Source: Cricetomys ansorgei
Lineage: Eukaryota; Chordata; Mammalia; Rodentia; Nesomyidae
Assembly: GCA_026225945.1 (NCBI GenBank)
Contig: JAMJFZ010000239.1
Location: 29,796,001-29,860,000, forward strand
DNA: 64,000 nt
Direction: 5' to 3'
A model generated the notes under the pieces. The model did no database searches, was not told where the DNA came from, and saw only the letters and a program-made list of their open reading frames with translations. Below are positions 1-13,369 of this stretch, piece after piece. A program made the position numbers and the translations under genes. Positions within the stretch are counted from its first letter, which is position 1; every line of letters begins with the position of its first letter.

Positions 1-423
1 GCTACTAGCTTCTCCTGATCTCTGTTTGCATTATCTACCAATAATACCAATAATATCAATAATTCCCCAGATTTTCTAGGCCTAAAAGTGTTTAGACATA
101 ATTTTAAAGTGAAATCTTGTCCTATCACTATAGATTCAAATACTATTTTTATACATTTCCAATGCTCTTCCTGCCTCTACTTTCAACACTGGACACATCA
201 GAGATTCAGACAGTCCCAGGGCCCCTTGTGAAAGGTAACAGTTGTGAAAGTGAAAGATGCTAAGGCAAGTCTGCTTTAGGGTGTTCTGGCAGTAACCCTT
301 TGCTACTGTCACAGTATAAATACTTCTGCTGCTGCTATCAGAAAACCTTGTTTAAGTGTGCGTATCTTACAGTTACATTTGGACTACATCAATAGCACTC
401 CTCCCTGGTCTATAATTATTTTT

Positions 424-570
424 CTTTTTATGTGTACGAGTGATTGGCCTTAATACTTATCTATACACCAAGTGCATATTGTTGTAAGCTTCCATATGTG
501 GGCTGGAAATTGAACTCGGGTCCTCTGGAAGAGCAGCTAATGTTCTTAACCACTGAGCCATCTCTCCAGC
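424..570 (-). mobile_element. B3 SINE (tRNA-derived, B2 superfamily)
   Basis: Minus-strand head GCTGGAGAGATGGCTCAGTG at 570, followed by the tRNA-like promoter region (AGTTCAATTTCC) and the B3-type 3' part ending near 'tttatgtgtacgag'. Confidence 0.85.
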
Positions 571-1802
571 ACAGTGCAATATTTCTCAAAATTGGCACAA
601 CTAATACTTGAGGGTTTTGTTTTAAGTATTTGATACAATAAAAGTACAGATAAATCTGAAATTTCCTGTTAATATCAGACCAGGTATAAATAATTTGGTA
701 CCCAGATTATAAAAAATAAAATAACTTCTATAAATAATAAAATAAACATCTTTTATTATTATAAAATAGTAGAAAGAGTCATGATAGTATGCAGTCTTCT
801 CTAGAACAACATTTAACCACTGTAAGAAGGTGACAAACTTTCTCAAAGAACTAACTTTATTGAGCTGAAGTGATACTTTATTTAGGGAATATTTATCCAT
901 TACAAAAAGATGCAGGGTGTTACATATCAAAGGAAGTGAATCACTATGTTTGAAAGCTCATCTTTCTGTTTTGTGTTGCTTGCGTTCAATACATTTTTTA
1001 TTATAATACATTTATGTTTATGAATTTTATATATTATATTACATATAAACAATATATACGATATATTGTTAGCTCTCAAAACCATGCCATATTCTTTCAG
1101 TCTCCTCCAAGCCAGTAATAATGATGACTTCACTAAGATACGTGAACACTAATACCCTTAAACAAATATTATCAGACACAGAGGATCCTAGAACTATATT
1201 AATTACTTTTTCTATCATGATGACCCAAACAACTGAAAGAAGCAGCTTTGGGAAAGAAGACTTTGTCTGGACTCCACGTTTCAGAGGGTTGCAGGCCATC
1301 TCCTGGGCAAGGGTTGGGAGTGAGGCTGAGGAAGCTGGGAAGAATGCCTTAGTCCCTGGTGGCAGGAACATGTGTCAGAGCTGTTTACATAGTGGCGTGT
1401 TCAGAAAGCAGCTAGAAGAGAGCAGCTAGAATGGGGATCAGGCTGTAACCTTCAAAACCCTGACTCTCTTGACCTACATCTTTTTTAGGTGGGCATCACT
1501 GTGCATATGTTACACAGCTTGGCCAGCCAGTGCCACAAATGTTAGAATCGTGAGTGTGGTGACGTGTGTGTGGTGGCTTTTTCAGAATTAAGACACAACA
1601 GTGATCTACAAGGAGAAGTTTTGCAAGTACTGATGCTGTATTGTGTAGCAGAACTCCTGGCTCCAAACCTGAAATTTTCTATTGAACTGAAGACTGGAAT
1701 TTCCTCGAAGGAACAGTAAAAATGACAGGAGGGGAGGGGAGGACAAAACTCCCTTGAGTACTCCATCCTCTCTCCCTGGATGGAGCTTCCACTGAGAGAG
1801 AT
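571..1802. other. No recognised gene
   Basis: AT-rich up to about 1100, then mixed composition. The minus strand of 1100-1800 could be the 3' UTR-like continuation of the unassigned ORF at 1803-2144, but no poly(A) tail was found. Confidence 0.3.
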
Positions 1803-2144
1803 CTAGGCGTGGTGATTTTCTTCATCTTCTGATACTACTGGTGGTGCTTGACCACTTGGAGAAGACTGGGACATTTGCATACTGGCCTCTTTAGGGAATC
1901 CCAACTTGATATTTTCAGTGTTCATCTCAATTTTCATGAATTCTGAGATAACACGCTTGATATTCTGAAGTTCCTTTATTTGCTCAATATCTAAATGAGT
2001 AGATAGAGCAGTGAGTGGAGGTAAAAGTGTTGTCAGCTGTGAGGAAAATGGGTGTTTTCTATACAGAAGGGCTGCTCCTGATTCTGCCTTATGGATGGAT
2101 CCCTTACAGTGGTCTTCCTTTTTTTGTCTTTGTGCAAAGTGCAC
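1803..2144 (-). other. Unassigned 113-codon ORF, possible retrocopy remnant or chance ORF
   Basis: Runs from an ATG at 2144 to TAG at 1803. The composition looks protein-like: an amphipathic stretch THLDIEQIKELQNIKRVI, then a Ser/Pro-rich part and the acidic end SEDEENHHA. I do not recognise a parent protein. It has no visible introns, no SINE identity, and an upstream sequence with stops in all frames. It may be part of a decayed processed pseudogene, or it may be fortuitous. Confidence 0.2.
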
Positions 2145-2323
2145 ATCAGAAGTGCATTTGCTGTTGTGCCCTTTGCATGCTAATCCCTTGAGTTAAGGTT
2201 TATCCCACTCTTTCCTACTTCATTTGAGTGGCATGTGCCTTAGGAATGTGGTCACAGAATTGATGAATAATGACCCAATGGGAGGCAGGTGAGTTCCATC
2301 GTGATTTGTTTATATTATTAAGT

Positions 2324-2325
<2 letters not shown>

Positions 2326-2383
<58 letters not shown>
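2326..2383. repeat. (TA)n microsatellite, 29 units
   Basis: Perfect alternating TA across 58 bp. Short translated Tyr-Ile repeats over it are not genes. Confidence 0.97.
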
Positions 2384-2386
<3 letters not shown>

Positions 2387-2582
2387 AAAACAAACAAACA
2401 ATAACTTTATTTTTTAATTTTACAATGAGATGTTCACTTCAGGTCTATTCTAAAACATCAGATAGGAATCTTACAAATACTTCTTTACATGATTCTTCTA
2501 TACACCTACGAAAGATTTCTCTGCCATCCAAGTAAGCCAGGATTCAATGACCTCTGAAAGCCCTTTAATGCTATGTGTTCTG

Positions 2583-2712
2583 TCAAAGTCAGGAAGTCTC
2601 TCTGCACTTCAATCTGCTGCCTATAAAATACAGATATTAATAGAAGCTATTTCACACAAGAGGTTTGAGAGTCAAATGAAAAAAATGCAAATAATTTAGC
2701 ATAATGTACAAA
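2583..2712 (+). mobile_element. MIR SINE, diverged
   Basis: Contains 'tataaaatacagatattaatag' (here split by indels), 'ttcacacaagaggtttgag' and 'caaataatttagcataatg', matching the core and 3' half of MIR (…tgtaaaatgggg…, …gaggattaaatg…). Confidence 0.55.
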
Positions 2713-5700
2713 GAAGAAAAGGAAGAAATAATACCTACCATATGGTGTTATTTGTCCTAAGCAATAATTAAAGTAATTATGATCCTCTCAGTTTCATGCT
2801 TAAATTTAGAAAATATATACAAATATTGTAGAAAGCAGAAGTAAAAAAAATCTATAAAACTAGATAACATTTAAGATATATTGAAACCTCGTGTGTAAAA
2901 ATTCTGTAATGCATGTCACTACAAACTGTGCTTTTGAATATGTTCAGAAACAAACTATCCCTAGTGCAAACATAGAGTGTAATTTTCTGTTTCCTGTCTT
3001 TCCTCCCTGATCTCTGGCAGCAACCTCATAGAATTAAAAAAACAATGAGACTATTTATGTCAGTTTTCTTGGTCTAAATATGGCATATAATACAGCAAAT
3101 GTGGGGTGATTTTATTTTATTTTATTGCTGTGGAGAAGATGAGAGTAGAATCACCATTGAGGTAAATGGAGGCTGAGGGTGCCCACCACTTCGGGTGACA
3201 TAATTATCCAAGAGCATTTATTTGGGGATGTGTTTGCTGCAGAGTCCAATTGGTAGCAGGGAAGACGCTTTCATTATCTGGTGTCCTGGGCTGTATGTTC
3301 ATAGCGTGAGACTAAGGAAATGATTCTGCCAGAATAGAGCAGAAATCTGATGATTTTAGTGCTTTTGCTTTTTCAAACTCAAACTTCCATTTTTTTTTTT
3401 TCCTTGATGGCCAAAGGCAGTAAGGCCAGACAGCCTGTCCGATTATTTGGTTTAAGAATCAAACTAAACTCCTAAGTCCAGTTATCATTTTCTTTGACAG
3501 ATTTTGGAACAGACCACCAGAGCTACAGTACAAACTGTCAAAAAAAAAGTTGTGTTTCAATTCTGTAGCTTCCCCAAGGCCTGGTTACCGTTTGTATTCT
3601 TAACTTACTTATTGAATTTTCACTCAAGTGCTCTGGGTTTCTGAAAATTGTCAAGCTGTTCCATTAGCAAGAAAAGTATGTGTGTAAAATGGCAGTGTTG
3701 CATGAGCCAACCAGAGTGATGTCTGTTCAGCAACTGTTAAATTCTAAAACGAGGGTATGTTCAGCACTTGGCCTATGATGATCAATTTCTGTAAAGTTTC
3801 TGGTACAATAGCAGATGGCAGATGATGACTTTATTTTATCTCACATTTAAATATTTTGTTTCAAATAAATTGGGTATATGCCAAAATGACCTCCTGGTAT
3901 ATAGTAATGAGGTAAAGTAATTTCTACATGAAGAACATTTTTGCAACACCATGTTTTTCTGTAAACAAGTGGGTGACACACTAGCAATCTTGTTTTTTGT
4001 ATTTATGGCATATTTCACTTTCGTGGCATATTTACAGTTCCTCACATTTGTTTAAAAATGTAAATCCTTATAGAGTTAACCATTATTAATGACTTATTAA
4101 ATTCAAAGAGTTTCCAGACTAGATATAAATTAGAGAAAATCTAGACATAAATTAGAGAGAGGAAAGAAGGTTTCAATGAATACACATACATATTTGCTTT
4201 AAAATAAGAATTTAAACTCCCAGAAGTGCGTTTTCTAGAATACATATCGTAGTCTCACTTTACGGATATACAGAACTTGTACCAGAGAAAGTTGTTATAA
4301 TTATGTCTACAGCAGTGAAGCCACAGCTGTTCTGACCCTCAGTTTTATATGTTTGCTGTTAGCTCATGCTTCTAGCATAAAATCATTTGTTAACCTGATT
4401 TTGACACCTCAGGCTGATGTGTGTAACAGTGATGATAACCGAGTTCAGGTAACACTAGCCAATTACACCCTTCCTAAGATCACGCTCCTCTGTCTCATCT
4501 TGTAAAAACCAGCAAGACAAGTTAAGAAGAATTTCCTATCTGAAACTTTGTTTTCTCTGAGATTAAAAGGTTATTGCAGAAAAAAACAATCGTGTTCAAG
4601 TAGGATTTTTTTTTCAAGTAAATCTAATGAAAATGGTAAAATTGAAACGTACTGCAAGAATAAAAAAGAAAATTAAAGCAGAAAGCAGACTGAGACTTCT
4701 CAACAAGAGTTGAGAAGACAGGGCCTAGAAGAGATGAGGAAGGAGGGGACCCTTCTTTAATACACTTTGCTTAAAAATGTCATGATGGTATCTAGTGTCC
4801 TGCGTATTTTAAAATAAAAACTAATTCAAACGAAAGGGAAGTTGAATTTCAGTAACTGCAACTATCTTAAATATTCATCATTACCTCTAATACACATCTA
4901 ATTGACAGCACTTTCACATGCTGGTACCTTCACATATTTGCATATGCAGATAGGTACACATAAAATATACAGAGAGCTTGAGAGGGGAGCTGCTTTTTTT
5001 TTTCTCCTAAGTTTTTCTTTGTTCTGCATGTAAGTCATTTCCTCATAACATTTCTGTGCCGTTCTCAACTTCAAAGTTCTTTGACCTCTTTGTATGCACA
5101 ATGAGCTCTGTGCCCTCTCATTTCTTCTTTCCTTTAAGTGTACGGACCTCTCAAGTCCTACAACTTCACGCTGTGGCCACAGGCAACATGGCTCAGGGGA
5201 CGGAAGAAAGCAATAATCTCAGGGGTTGTGTGGAGACCATATTAATATTGCTTGTGAGCTTTATCCAGTTGTGTGAGTGATATACTCTGCAGCTTGTTTG
5301 GTAGTTGGCGATGATATGACCTCTATTTAGGATGTGTCCATCCAAAGAAGTACTTTGGAATATACAGTGATGTGAAATGTAAATTAAATAAGGTAGTTTG
5401 CCTTTATGACTCTTGTTAGGGGGTATTTTATTGTTAAAGTGGGGAAATATTTTGATACAGATTTAATAATTTACCATGAGTTAGATAAAATGGAAGCCCT
5501 TTTAAGCAAGTCTCTGGAAATAGACTAGTTTTAACTAGATCTTTCAGGAGAGGGATAGAAGAGGGAACTCAAGAATATTTGCTTGATCTTCATTCAGGAT
5601 CTGTCCACAGACAAGTTTGAAAATTGTAGCCTATGTTTCTAACTGGAATATATGTTACATGAGTGGAAATGAGATGTACTTCAAATATTTTAGTGTAGAT

Positions 5701-5779
5701 AATTGGAAGTAAATTAAAATAATGATATTTTTATCGTCTTAAAGGAGTTTTACATTTATTCATCTTTTATTAAAAAATA
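2713..5779. other. No gene seen; AT-rich unique sequence
   Basis: About 3 kb with no recognised transposon and no convincing ORF. A small imperfect tandem (TAGATATAAATTAGAGA / TAGACATAAATTAGAGA) lies at 4120-4160. No splice-linked coding signal was found. Confidence 0.4.
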
Positions 5780-5982
5780 ATTATGTATATGGGTGCTCTG
5801 CCTACATGTGTGTTCACACACCCTTTGTGTACCTGATGCCCATAGAGGTCAGAAGAGGGGATCAAATCCCTTAGAATTGGAGTTACAGACAGTTGTGAGC
5901 CTCCATGTGGGTGCTGGGAATTGAACCCATATCCTCTGGAAGAACAACAATTGCTCTTAACAGCAGGGACACCTCTCCAGCT
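5780..5982 (-). mobile_element. B3 SINE
   Basis: Full B3 layout in reverse: 'gggtgctgggaattgaaccc', 'tcctctggaagaaca', then the head complement 'acctctccag' at the high-coordinate end. Confidence 0.85.
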
Positions 5983-6067
5983 TCATATTTATTCCTCATG
6001 CTAGTCATATTTCTCATAAAGGCATTTCCATTCAAGGGTGTCATATACTTCAGCCATATTTAAGCCC

Positions 6068-6180
6068 TCCACCCTTCCTTCCTTCCTTCCTTCCTTCCTT
6101 CCTTGCTTTCTCCTTCCTTCCCTCTTCCTTCCTTCCTCCTTTCCTTCCTTCACCTCCCTTCCCTCCCCTCCCCTCCTGCT
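6068..6180. repeat. CCTT/CCCT-rich low-complexity tract
   Basis: Tandem TTCC units with interruptions, then CCCTCCC. Translations over it on either strand are Ser/Pro/Leu or Gly/Lys/Arg low complexity and are not genes. Confidence 0.9.
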
Positions 6181-6239
6181 CTTTTCCTATAGTTTTGCTT
6201 ATACTTTCAGAAAGTCCTCCCTTGAATACTTGGTGCACC

Positions 6240-6900
6240 TTATGGGTTAGGAAAAAAAAAGGCAAAACAAACCAGAAACAAGTTGACAGAAGATATGATA
6301 AAGATAAGAACAAGATAAATAAAATGGAAAACAAAATAAATAAATAAGCAAATAAATAAATAAGCAAATAAATAAATGAAATCAAGAAACTGGAGAGTTG
6401 GTTCTTTAAAAAAAAATAAAGATAGACCTTTGACTAAGTTAACCACAACAATGAGAGAGATGGTCCAACTTAATATTGGTAGAGATATAGGGGAGATATT
6501 AAAACAGACACTGATGATAGTCACAACATCACTAGGACATATTATTTGAAAACCTATATTCTAAAAAAAAAATTGGAAAATCCAGAAGAAATGGAAGCCT
6601 ATGACCAAAATAATTCCAAGAAGATAAGAATGACTTCATTAGATTAACAATGAGTAATATGATTAAAATAATGATAATGCTCTCTCCCCAATCAAAATAG
6701 ATCTGGGAGACTTCACTTTGGAATTTTACCTAAATTTTAAAGAATTAACACCAGTGCTCTTTATGATATTTTATGTATACAATAGAAAGAATACTACTGC
6801 TTTTATTAGTCAATATTACTCTAATACCAATAATACCAAACCTAGATAAGATCATAACTGAAGGAAACTACAAGCCAATCTCCTCCATGAACATGAATAG
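6240..6900 (+). mobile_element. LINE-1 fragment, ORF2 region
   Basis: Decayed L1 ORF2 text is readable on the plus strand: 'aagaaactggagagttggttc' (split here by repeats), then 'gacctttgactaagttaacc', the usual LESWFF…DKPL…LTKL region. (AAAT)n expansions lie at 6320-6380. Broken by stops. Confidence 0.8.
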
Positions 6901-6904
6901 CATA

Positions 6905-7265
6905 GGGGTTTGAATATAAATGGCTCCCATACACTCACAGATTTGCATGTTTGGTCCCCAGAAAGTAACACTATTAGGAGGTGTAGCATTGCTGGAGGAA
7001 GTGTGTCACTGGGGGTGGGCTTTGAGGTTTCAAATGCTAAGCCAATCCCAATGTCTCTCTCTTCCTGCTGCCTTCGATCCAGATGTAGAACTCTCAAACT
7101 ACTTCTCCAGCATCATGTCTGCCTGCATGCAGCCATATCTCCTTCCATGATGACAGTGGACTAAACCTCTGAAAATGTTAGCAAGTCCCAGTTAAATTCT
7201 TTCCTTTAAAAGAGTTGCTGTGTTTATGGTGCCATTTCATAGCAATTGAACATCGACTAAGACAA
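6905..7265 (-). mobile_element. Rodent 'caccatgaccaa'-type interspersed repeat (RMER-like), inserted in L1
   Basis: Plus strand reads 'ggaggaagtgtgtcactggg', 'ggactaaacctctgaaaatg' and ends 'catcgactaagacaag', the reverse complement of the common rodent repeat that starts 'cttagttagggtttctattg'. It splits the L1. The family name is tentative. Confidence 0.7.
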
Positions 7266-9125
7266 GTGCTGTGTGCAAAAAGTCTAAAACATGCTTGCAA
7301 ACCAAATTTAATAACACACTAGGGACATCACTCACCATGACCAACTGGACATGAAGAATGAATTTGTATTTTCAGAATGGTTTAACATATGCAAATTAAA
7401 TGATTTTTGTTTAATACAGCACATGAATACACTCAAGGAAAAGAAATCATATGATCATCTCAACAGAATCAGAAAAATGCCTCTAACAAAATATCTTCAT
7501 GCTAAAAGTCCTGAAGAATCTAAAAAGGGAAGAAAATCATCCCAACATAATAAAAGATTATGCATAAGAGAAAATTAATTCTAAAGAGAGCAGGGAGAAG
7601 TACATGGGAGGGTTTGGAAGGAAGAAAAACAAAGAGGAAATGTAGTCAAAAAATAAAAGAAGAAATAAAAGAATAGTCCTATAAACTAGGGGTCAAGATA
7701 GCAGCTAGTGGCGCTGGGAGGTAATATATATTATATGTGCCCATGTGTACACACACACACACACACACATATGACAAACCTGTAGCAACATTATACTAAC
7801 TGGGGAAAATTAAAAGCATATCATGTAAAATCAGTAACAAGGCACAAGTGTTTGAAATATTAACTACATTATATTAACTATAATATATATAATATATAAT
7901 ATTAACTATAATATAATAATATAACTATATTAACTATACTAGGGCAAAAGAGTGAAACAAACGTGAAATACGTAGAACAGTAAGTCAAATCATCTATTTG
8001 TTGATAGGACTATCTTACATTAAGAAATACTAAATATGTCACCAGAAAACTTTTAGGATTGATAAACACTTTCATCAAAGCAGCAGGGTGTAAAATTAAC
8101 ATATAAAACTCAGTGTTTTACTTATAAACCAATAATGAATATGATAAAAAGAATTCAGGCAATCTCATTTACAATAGCTTTTAAAATGCCTAGGGATAAA
8201 CATAACTGAGGAAGTGCAAGTCTTTCACAGTGAAAACTTTAAAATAATGAAGAAAAAGATTGGAAGAGACACCAGAAGATGAAAAGGATTCACTGGCATA
8301 CAGATCAACAGAATTAATATCACAAAATCGCTATCAGACCAAAAGTAATTCATAGACTCAATACAGTAGCCCTCGAAATTCTAGTGACATTCTTCACAGA
8401 AGTAAAGACAATCATCAAATTCATATAGAAGCAATAAGGCTTTGGAAAACCAAAGCAATCCCTAACAAAGACCAAATTTCTTTAAAAACCGCTGGAAGTG
8501 TCACAAACCTGATTTCAAAGTATAATACTGAGCTTTATATGCTGGCATGGAAACAGAAAGACCAATGGAATAGATAGAAGACAGAGAAATAACCCCACAA
8601 AGCTACAGACACCTGATTTTGACAGTGATGCTAAAGGTACTCAATGGGGTAAGACAGCCTCTTCAACAAAGGATGCTGGGAAAGCTTCCACTTGTAGAAG
8701 GATGAACCCAGAAGCCCATCTTCCATCCTCCCAAAATCAATTCCAAATGGACAAAGGCCTTAATATTAGTCCTGATATATGAAACAGTGGAAACACCAAG
8801 ATGTGGATATAGGCAAAGATCTTCTGAAAAAAATCCCAGTAGCTCAGGAAATAATATGAATAACTATCAAGTGAGTGTAATTACATAAGACTTAAAAGCT
8901 TCTGCACAGTAACATCAATGAACTAAATGAAAGAGCACACATAATATGGAAGAAATTCTTTGATAAGCATGTATGGAACCAAATATTAATATCTAGAATA
9001 TATAAAGGATTTTTTTAAAAATTAAACCCCAAAACCAAAATAACCAATCAATAAATGGACAAATGAAGTAAACTTACCACCCTCAAAAGATTAAATACAA
9101 ATGGCCAATAAATAAATGAAAAAAT
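7266..9125 (+). mobile_element. LINE-1 fragment, ORF2 middle to 3' part, decayed
   Basis: Continues the L1 after the inserted repeat. Readable ORF2 blocks are 'ggtttaacatatgcaaa', 'gatcatctcaacagaatc', 'tctcatttacaatagc', 'gaaacagaaagaccaatgg' and 'aatggacaaaggcctt'. Multiple stops and indels, and internal simple repeats (CA at 7751-7769; ATTAACTATAAT-type at 7860-7940). Confidence 0.8.
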
Positions 9126-9284
9126 ATCTTGTTTTTAGAACTCTTGATTAAATAGAGCACAGTCATATTCATCACGCTTGAAAGCAAGGCACGATGTTGA
9201 TCTCTTTCTCCTTCATGGGGTCTTTGTAGTTCTAAGTAACTTCATTTTATCACCTCTATATCCTGGCTGAATAAAATGCACTAT

Positions 9285-9478
9285 TTATTTTTGAAGTGAT
9301 GACCAGATCAGAGAGAAGCACATAGTAGGCAACTTCTCTACCACTGAACTATGTGTCTCAGCCTAGTGTTCTTGGGAAAGTCTGTGCAGCCCAATCTGAT
9401 CTTGAACTTGCCAACTCTTCTGTTGCAGCATCCCAAATGCCAGGGTGTTATATGCATGCCACCCCTCCTGGCCCAGTT
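9285..9478 (-). mobile_element. B4/RSINE-type SINE
   Basis: Combines an ID-like end ('ctaccactgaactatgtgtctcag') with a diverged B1-like body ('gatcttgaacttgcc…', '…gccacccctcctggccc'), the layout of B4 family elements in reverse. Confidence 0.55.
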
Positions 9479-10279
9479 TCTCTTTTGTAGTCATTTGTTT
9501 CGTTTTTGCTTTTTCACTTTAATTCCTCTTAAAACAGCATTGCTGCTTTAAAAGGTTGACTCTGTTTTTCACATTGAATGCCTTTAAACCCTAATTGTTT
9601 AGCCCCCTGATCTTTTGAGGGAAATTTCACTTTTATGAATGCTTCTAGGAGAGACTATACAACTCTTTTACTTCTCCACTAGTTCTGGCAGGGTATTTGA
9701 ACATTTATCTGGAAAGAGGATTTTCTTGATATGTTGTAACACGACCTAAAATCTGCCCAGTGGCACAGGTGCCACACCACTCATTTATCTCACTTGAAAA
9801 GACAAGAGGTATTTCTGAAGCAGGTCAAGAAAGTAAGCCTCACAAAGTGAATAGTTTGAAGGGCAAAAAATGAAAACCCAAGAGTTGGAGATCATTTTAA
9901 GAATCACCTGCTAGAATGTCGTAGGCCAGGATCTGGAGTCTTATGCTCTTGATGGGAGAAATTTGAGGTAAGGCTGTGCATTTCATTAGTGGTCTTGTTC
10001 TAGGAATACGTGGGACAACTGAGACTTCCTGGAATTCGGAAATTGTTCTTAAAACAGTCACAACCAAGGCAAGCACAGGGGACTAGAAACCACAGCAACA
10101 GGGCTACCAAGTAAAATGCTAAGAATGCTGCGTTTGGATAGGAAAACTGTGAGTCACTCTAAGAAGCACAGTTCTGAATATCTTAGGGAGTATGGGTACA
10201 CTTGCAGAGTTTCTTTTCCACAGAATGGCCAGGGTGGCCTGGGGCTCTGCAGGTAATGGATATAATTGATCATGGCCAG
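9479..10279. other. No gene or repeat recognised
   Basis: Mixed-composition sequence without a persuasive ORF. Confidence 0.3.
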
Positions 10280-10498
10280 TTGGGAGCTAGACAAATGGCT
10301 CAGCTGTTAAAAGCACTGGCTACTCTTTCAAAGGACCTCGATTTGGTTCCTAGAGCCCATGTGGAGGCATTTGTCTGTAACTCCAGTTCCAAGGGATTCA
10401 ACAGCCTCTACTGACCCATGTGGTACCAGGAACACACACTGTACACACATATACATGCAGGCAAAACATCCATACATATAAAAATATCAGTGTTTAAA
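10280..10498 (+). mobile_element. B2 SINE
   Basis: Reads 'agacaaatggctcagctgtt', 'aaagcactggctactctttc', 'aaaggacctcgatttggttc', and ends with 'cacacatatacatgcaggc' and an A/T-rich tail. Confidence 0.8.
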
Positions 10499-13369
10499 AA
10501 TTAAGTACAAGCAGTAATTTTGCGACTGCTCATACCCCAAATACAGTAATTTTGCCTGTATATACTTTGCAAAAAGCAAAACCTCAAAAATGTAGTCTAT
10601 CGTCCAAATTACTCACATATTTCTCTTTATTGGTATTCAGTTTATACCTTAAGGCCATTTAATAATCTCACTGTATTTACTTCCTTTTAATTGTGACTAT
10701 TAAAGAATTTTGTTTGTTCTTTTTTTTTTTCTTGGCAAAGTTTGGAACATCTGTCAGGTTGTTCATATCAGATAAGCTGATTGATTTCTGTGAGCCAATA
10801 CAATAGCAGAAGCTGCACCCAAGATTCCACGGGGCACCAAACTTGCCTGTAAGTTCATGATATTGTGAGATGTGAGTGGCTTCTAGGATTAAGTATTTGG
10901 AAATACTTTTTGTTTCTCCATCACAGGATATTCTAAACATGACATTCTAACTACCTAGAGTATTTCTTCTGATAGTGGCTAGCCCAGTGTAGGCCTTCAC
11001 TAAACAGTTATAAGATATCACCACAGTGAACTGACACGAGCCCTAACAATGGAACGTAAGAATCAGATACTGTAAACTTGCTGGTTAATATTCAACACAT
11101 GGCTACCATGAAATATTTAGTGGTTTTCCCTATGTTTTCCTTATGTTGATTTGATGCCACACTTAACCTGCTTTCACTGAGGTGCTTATTAGTTTATTCA
11201 ATGGTGCTGAAGGAAACAACCATCATGGCAGAGTCATGGGAACCACTGATCGATTGATCATTCTTAAAAACTTGGTGCAAGTACTTAAATATTTATAAAT
11301 TGGGATAGAAATAATCTGCTATTGTGTACTTTTCCTGTATGGCTCTGATTATTCATCATTTTATTATTACTTTTTAATTCAGCTCCCTTTGTCAAGCTTT
11401 CTTTTCTCTTACTTTCTACTTCTCTTTTTCCTCTTTTTCTCTTCCTCTCTCCCTCCTGCCCTCCTACACATCAATCACAGCCACTGCTTCACACTGACAA
11501 AACTGAATTCAGCAACAAATATAAACCTAGATTGTGTCTTGGGCTTTGGGTTCTCATACATTTTTATATGCTAGGACCAATTGTGACTCTTGACGTGTTT
11601 TTCTTTGTGTTTTGACAGAAATAAAAATTAACTCTACCTTCAGTCTATTTTGTCATCCCTTGTAGTTGCTTTTTAAAAATAATTTAAGTCAGAACGTTTG
11701 AATATGATATTTTCAAGTTTCATTTTATGACTTAAGTTAGAATCAGCATTTTGGTTTATGATCATACATACATGCGTTGTTACGGAGTCTATCAATTTCA
11801 TGAAAATTTTAGAACTCTCATTTGGTTTATGTTTTATGAGATTTCATCTAAAAAGCAGAAGATATTAATAAAACTGTGAACTTTTTACCCAACTGATCTA
11901 ATACTCTAAAAATATTTTATCAGATATACCCACAAATAACCTAAAAAAAAATCTGTCCTAACAACTAGGTGTATTTCACATTGTTGCTTATGAGCTGTTT
12001 ATTGTTGCTGTTGTGGGTGTTGTTGCTGTAACTGGCAGAAGGCTGAAGAACAGTTTAATATTCAATGTTGCAATTTCTATAATAAACTGAGCACACAGAA
12101 ATTACTGAAGATGCATGATGACAGAGGGAAACAGAAATACTTGTCTATTTGATTCTACTGAAAGCTTTTTAATGATTTATATACCACCATACAGCTCACT
12201 TTTTGTCCATGTATGACCTATTAATGGTAGCCACATTTTTAAAAAATACCACAGTCTTATGGAGAATGTTATATTTTCCATTAGAACACAAGCTATTAAA
12301 TCCATTATCCATTTTGGTTTCCTTGTCCATGCGATCTATCTCTTTGTTTCGCCTCTATTAATGCCACATTGAGAAATTGAATCTGTTTCCTAAGTTGGTC
12401 TCTAACCTCTTTTATTAGTTGAAAGAGAGTTTAGTGCTTGGAAACTCGCTCAGGGAAATAGAATTCCCTTCCTAAAATTTTCCATCACGCAAACATCAAG
12501 TATTAGAAGCATGTTCACCAGTGAGCCCCTGGCCTGCTTTGAAGAATTACGGAACAAAATGACTGAGGTCAACACAGGGCCTCTCTGAAGCTCAGCTAAG
12601 TCATATGTTACAGGTGGCACTGACCCTAAATTAAAAGCCACTGCTTTGTAACACTCACAGCATTCAGTGGGCAAGGAGGGACTGATTTATCTAGTTTATG
12701 AAGTTGAGAGATGTTGAAAAAAATACTTATAAAATCAAAACAACTTTAGGTACCTTAAAATATACTCCTATGGAAGTCCAAAGCAGAGTATATTTTCAAC
12801 ATTAAACCATTTTATTTATTGGTAAGAAAAACTGACTTTATGATACACAATTCGCATATGTTGAATGATCTATATGACTGTTCAGTGTTGAATTTTTATC
12901 ATGGATGTAATCTGAAAGAAAAAAGAGCAATGATTTTAAATATGGTATGAGGAAAGATAGGATAGATTATTAGAGTCAGCCCCTCAATCATCCTTTCTTC
13001 TGATCTGTCTTCTGGTCTCTAAATGACTGCCACACTGTTTTGAATTCTCCTCTTTATCATGGTCTATGAGACTGGACTGTTCCTCCAGGCAAATTTCTGG
13101 GTGATTACAAGACTCACATCACCTGATTTCCTTTTCAGAGCCACATCATTCTATGCTTTCTGCAGTTCAATGTCTCAAAGAGTGCTTTCACACATTCTGC
13201 CAGAGTTATGGTTCTTTAGAATGAACAAGTACACCTTTCCCACTGACTCCCTAATGAAAAAATCCAGGCATTTGTTTTTGGATTGTAAACTTTTAAACTG
13301 AATTACAAACTTCATACATATAAGTGTCTGGAACATAAGCACACAGATTAATTTTTGTAAATAAAATAG
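10499..13369. other. No gene seen
   Basis: About 2.9 kb. A pyrimidine-rich tract lies at 11395-11466. Positions 12960-13300 resemble decayed L2 (Cys/Thr/Leu-rich CT text) but too weakly to call. Confidence 0.3.

Noticed and set aside
6038..6385. ORFs over CCTT and AAAT tracts
   Set aside because: Low-complexity translations with no domain features.
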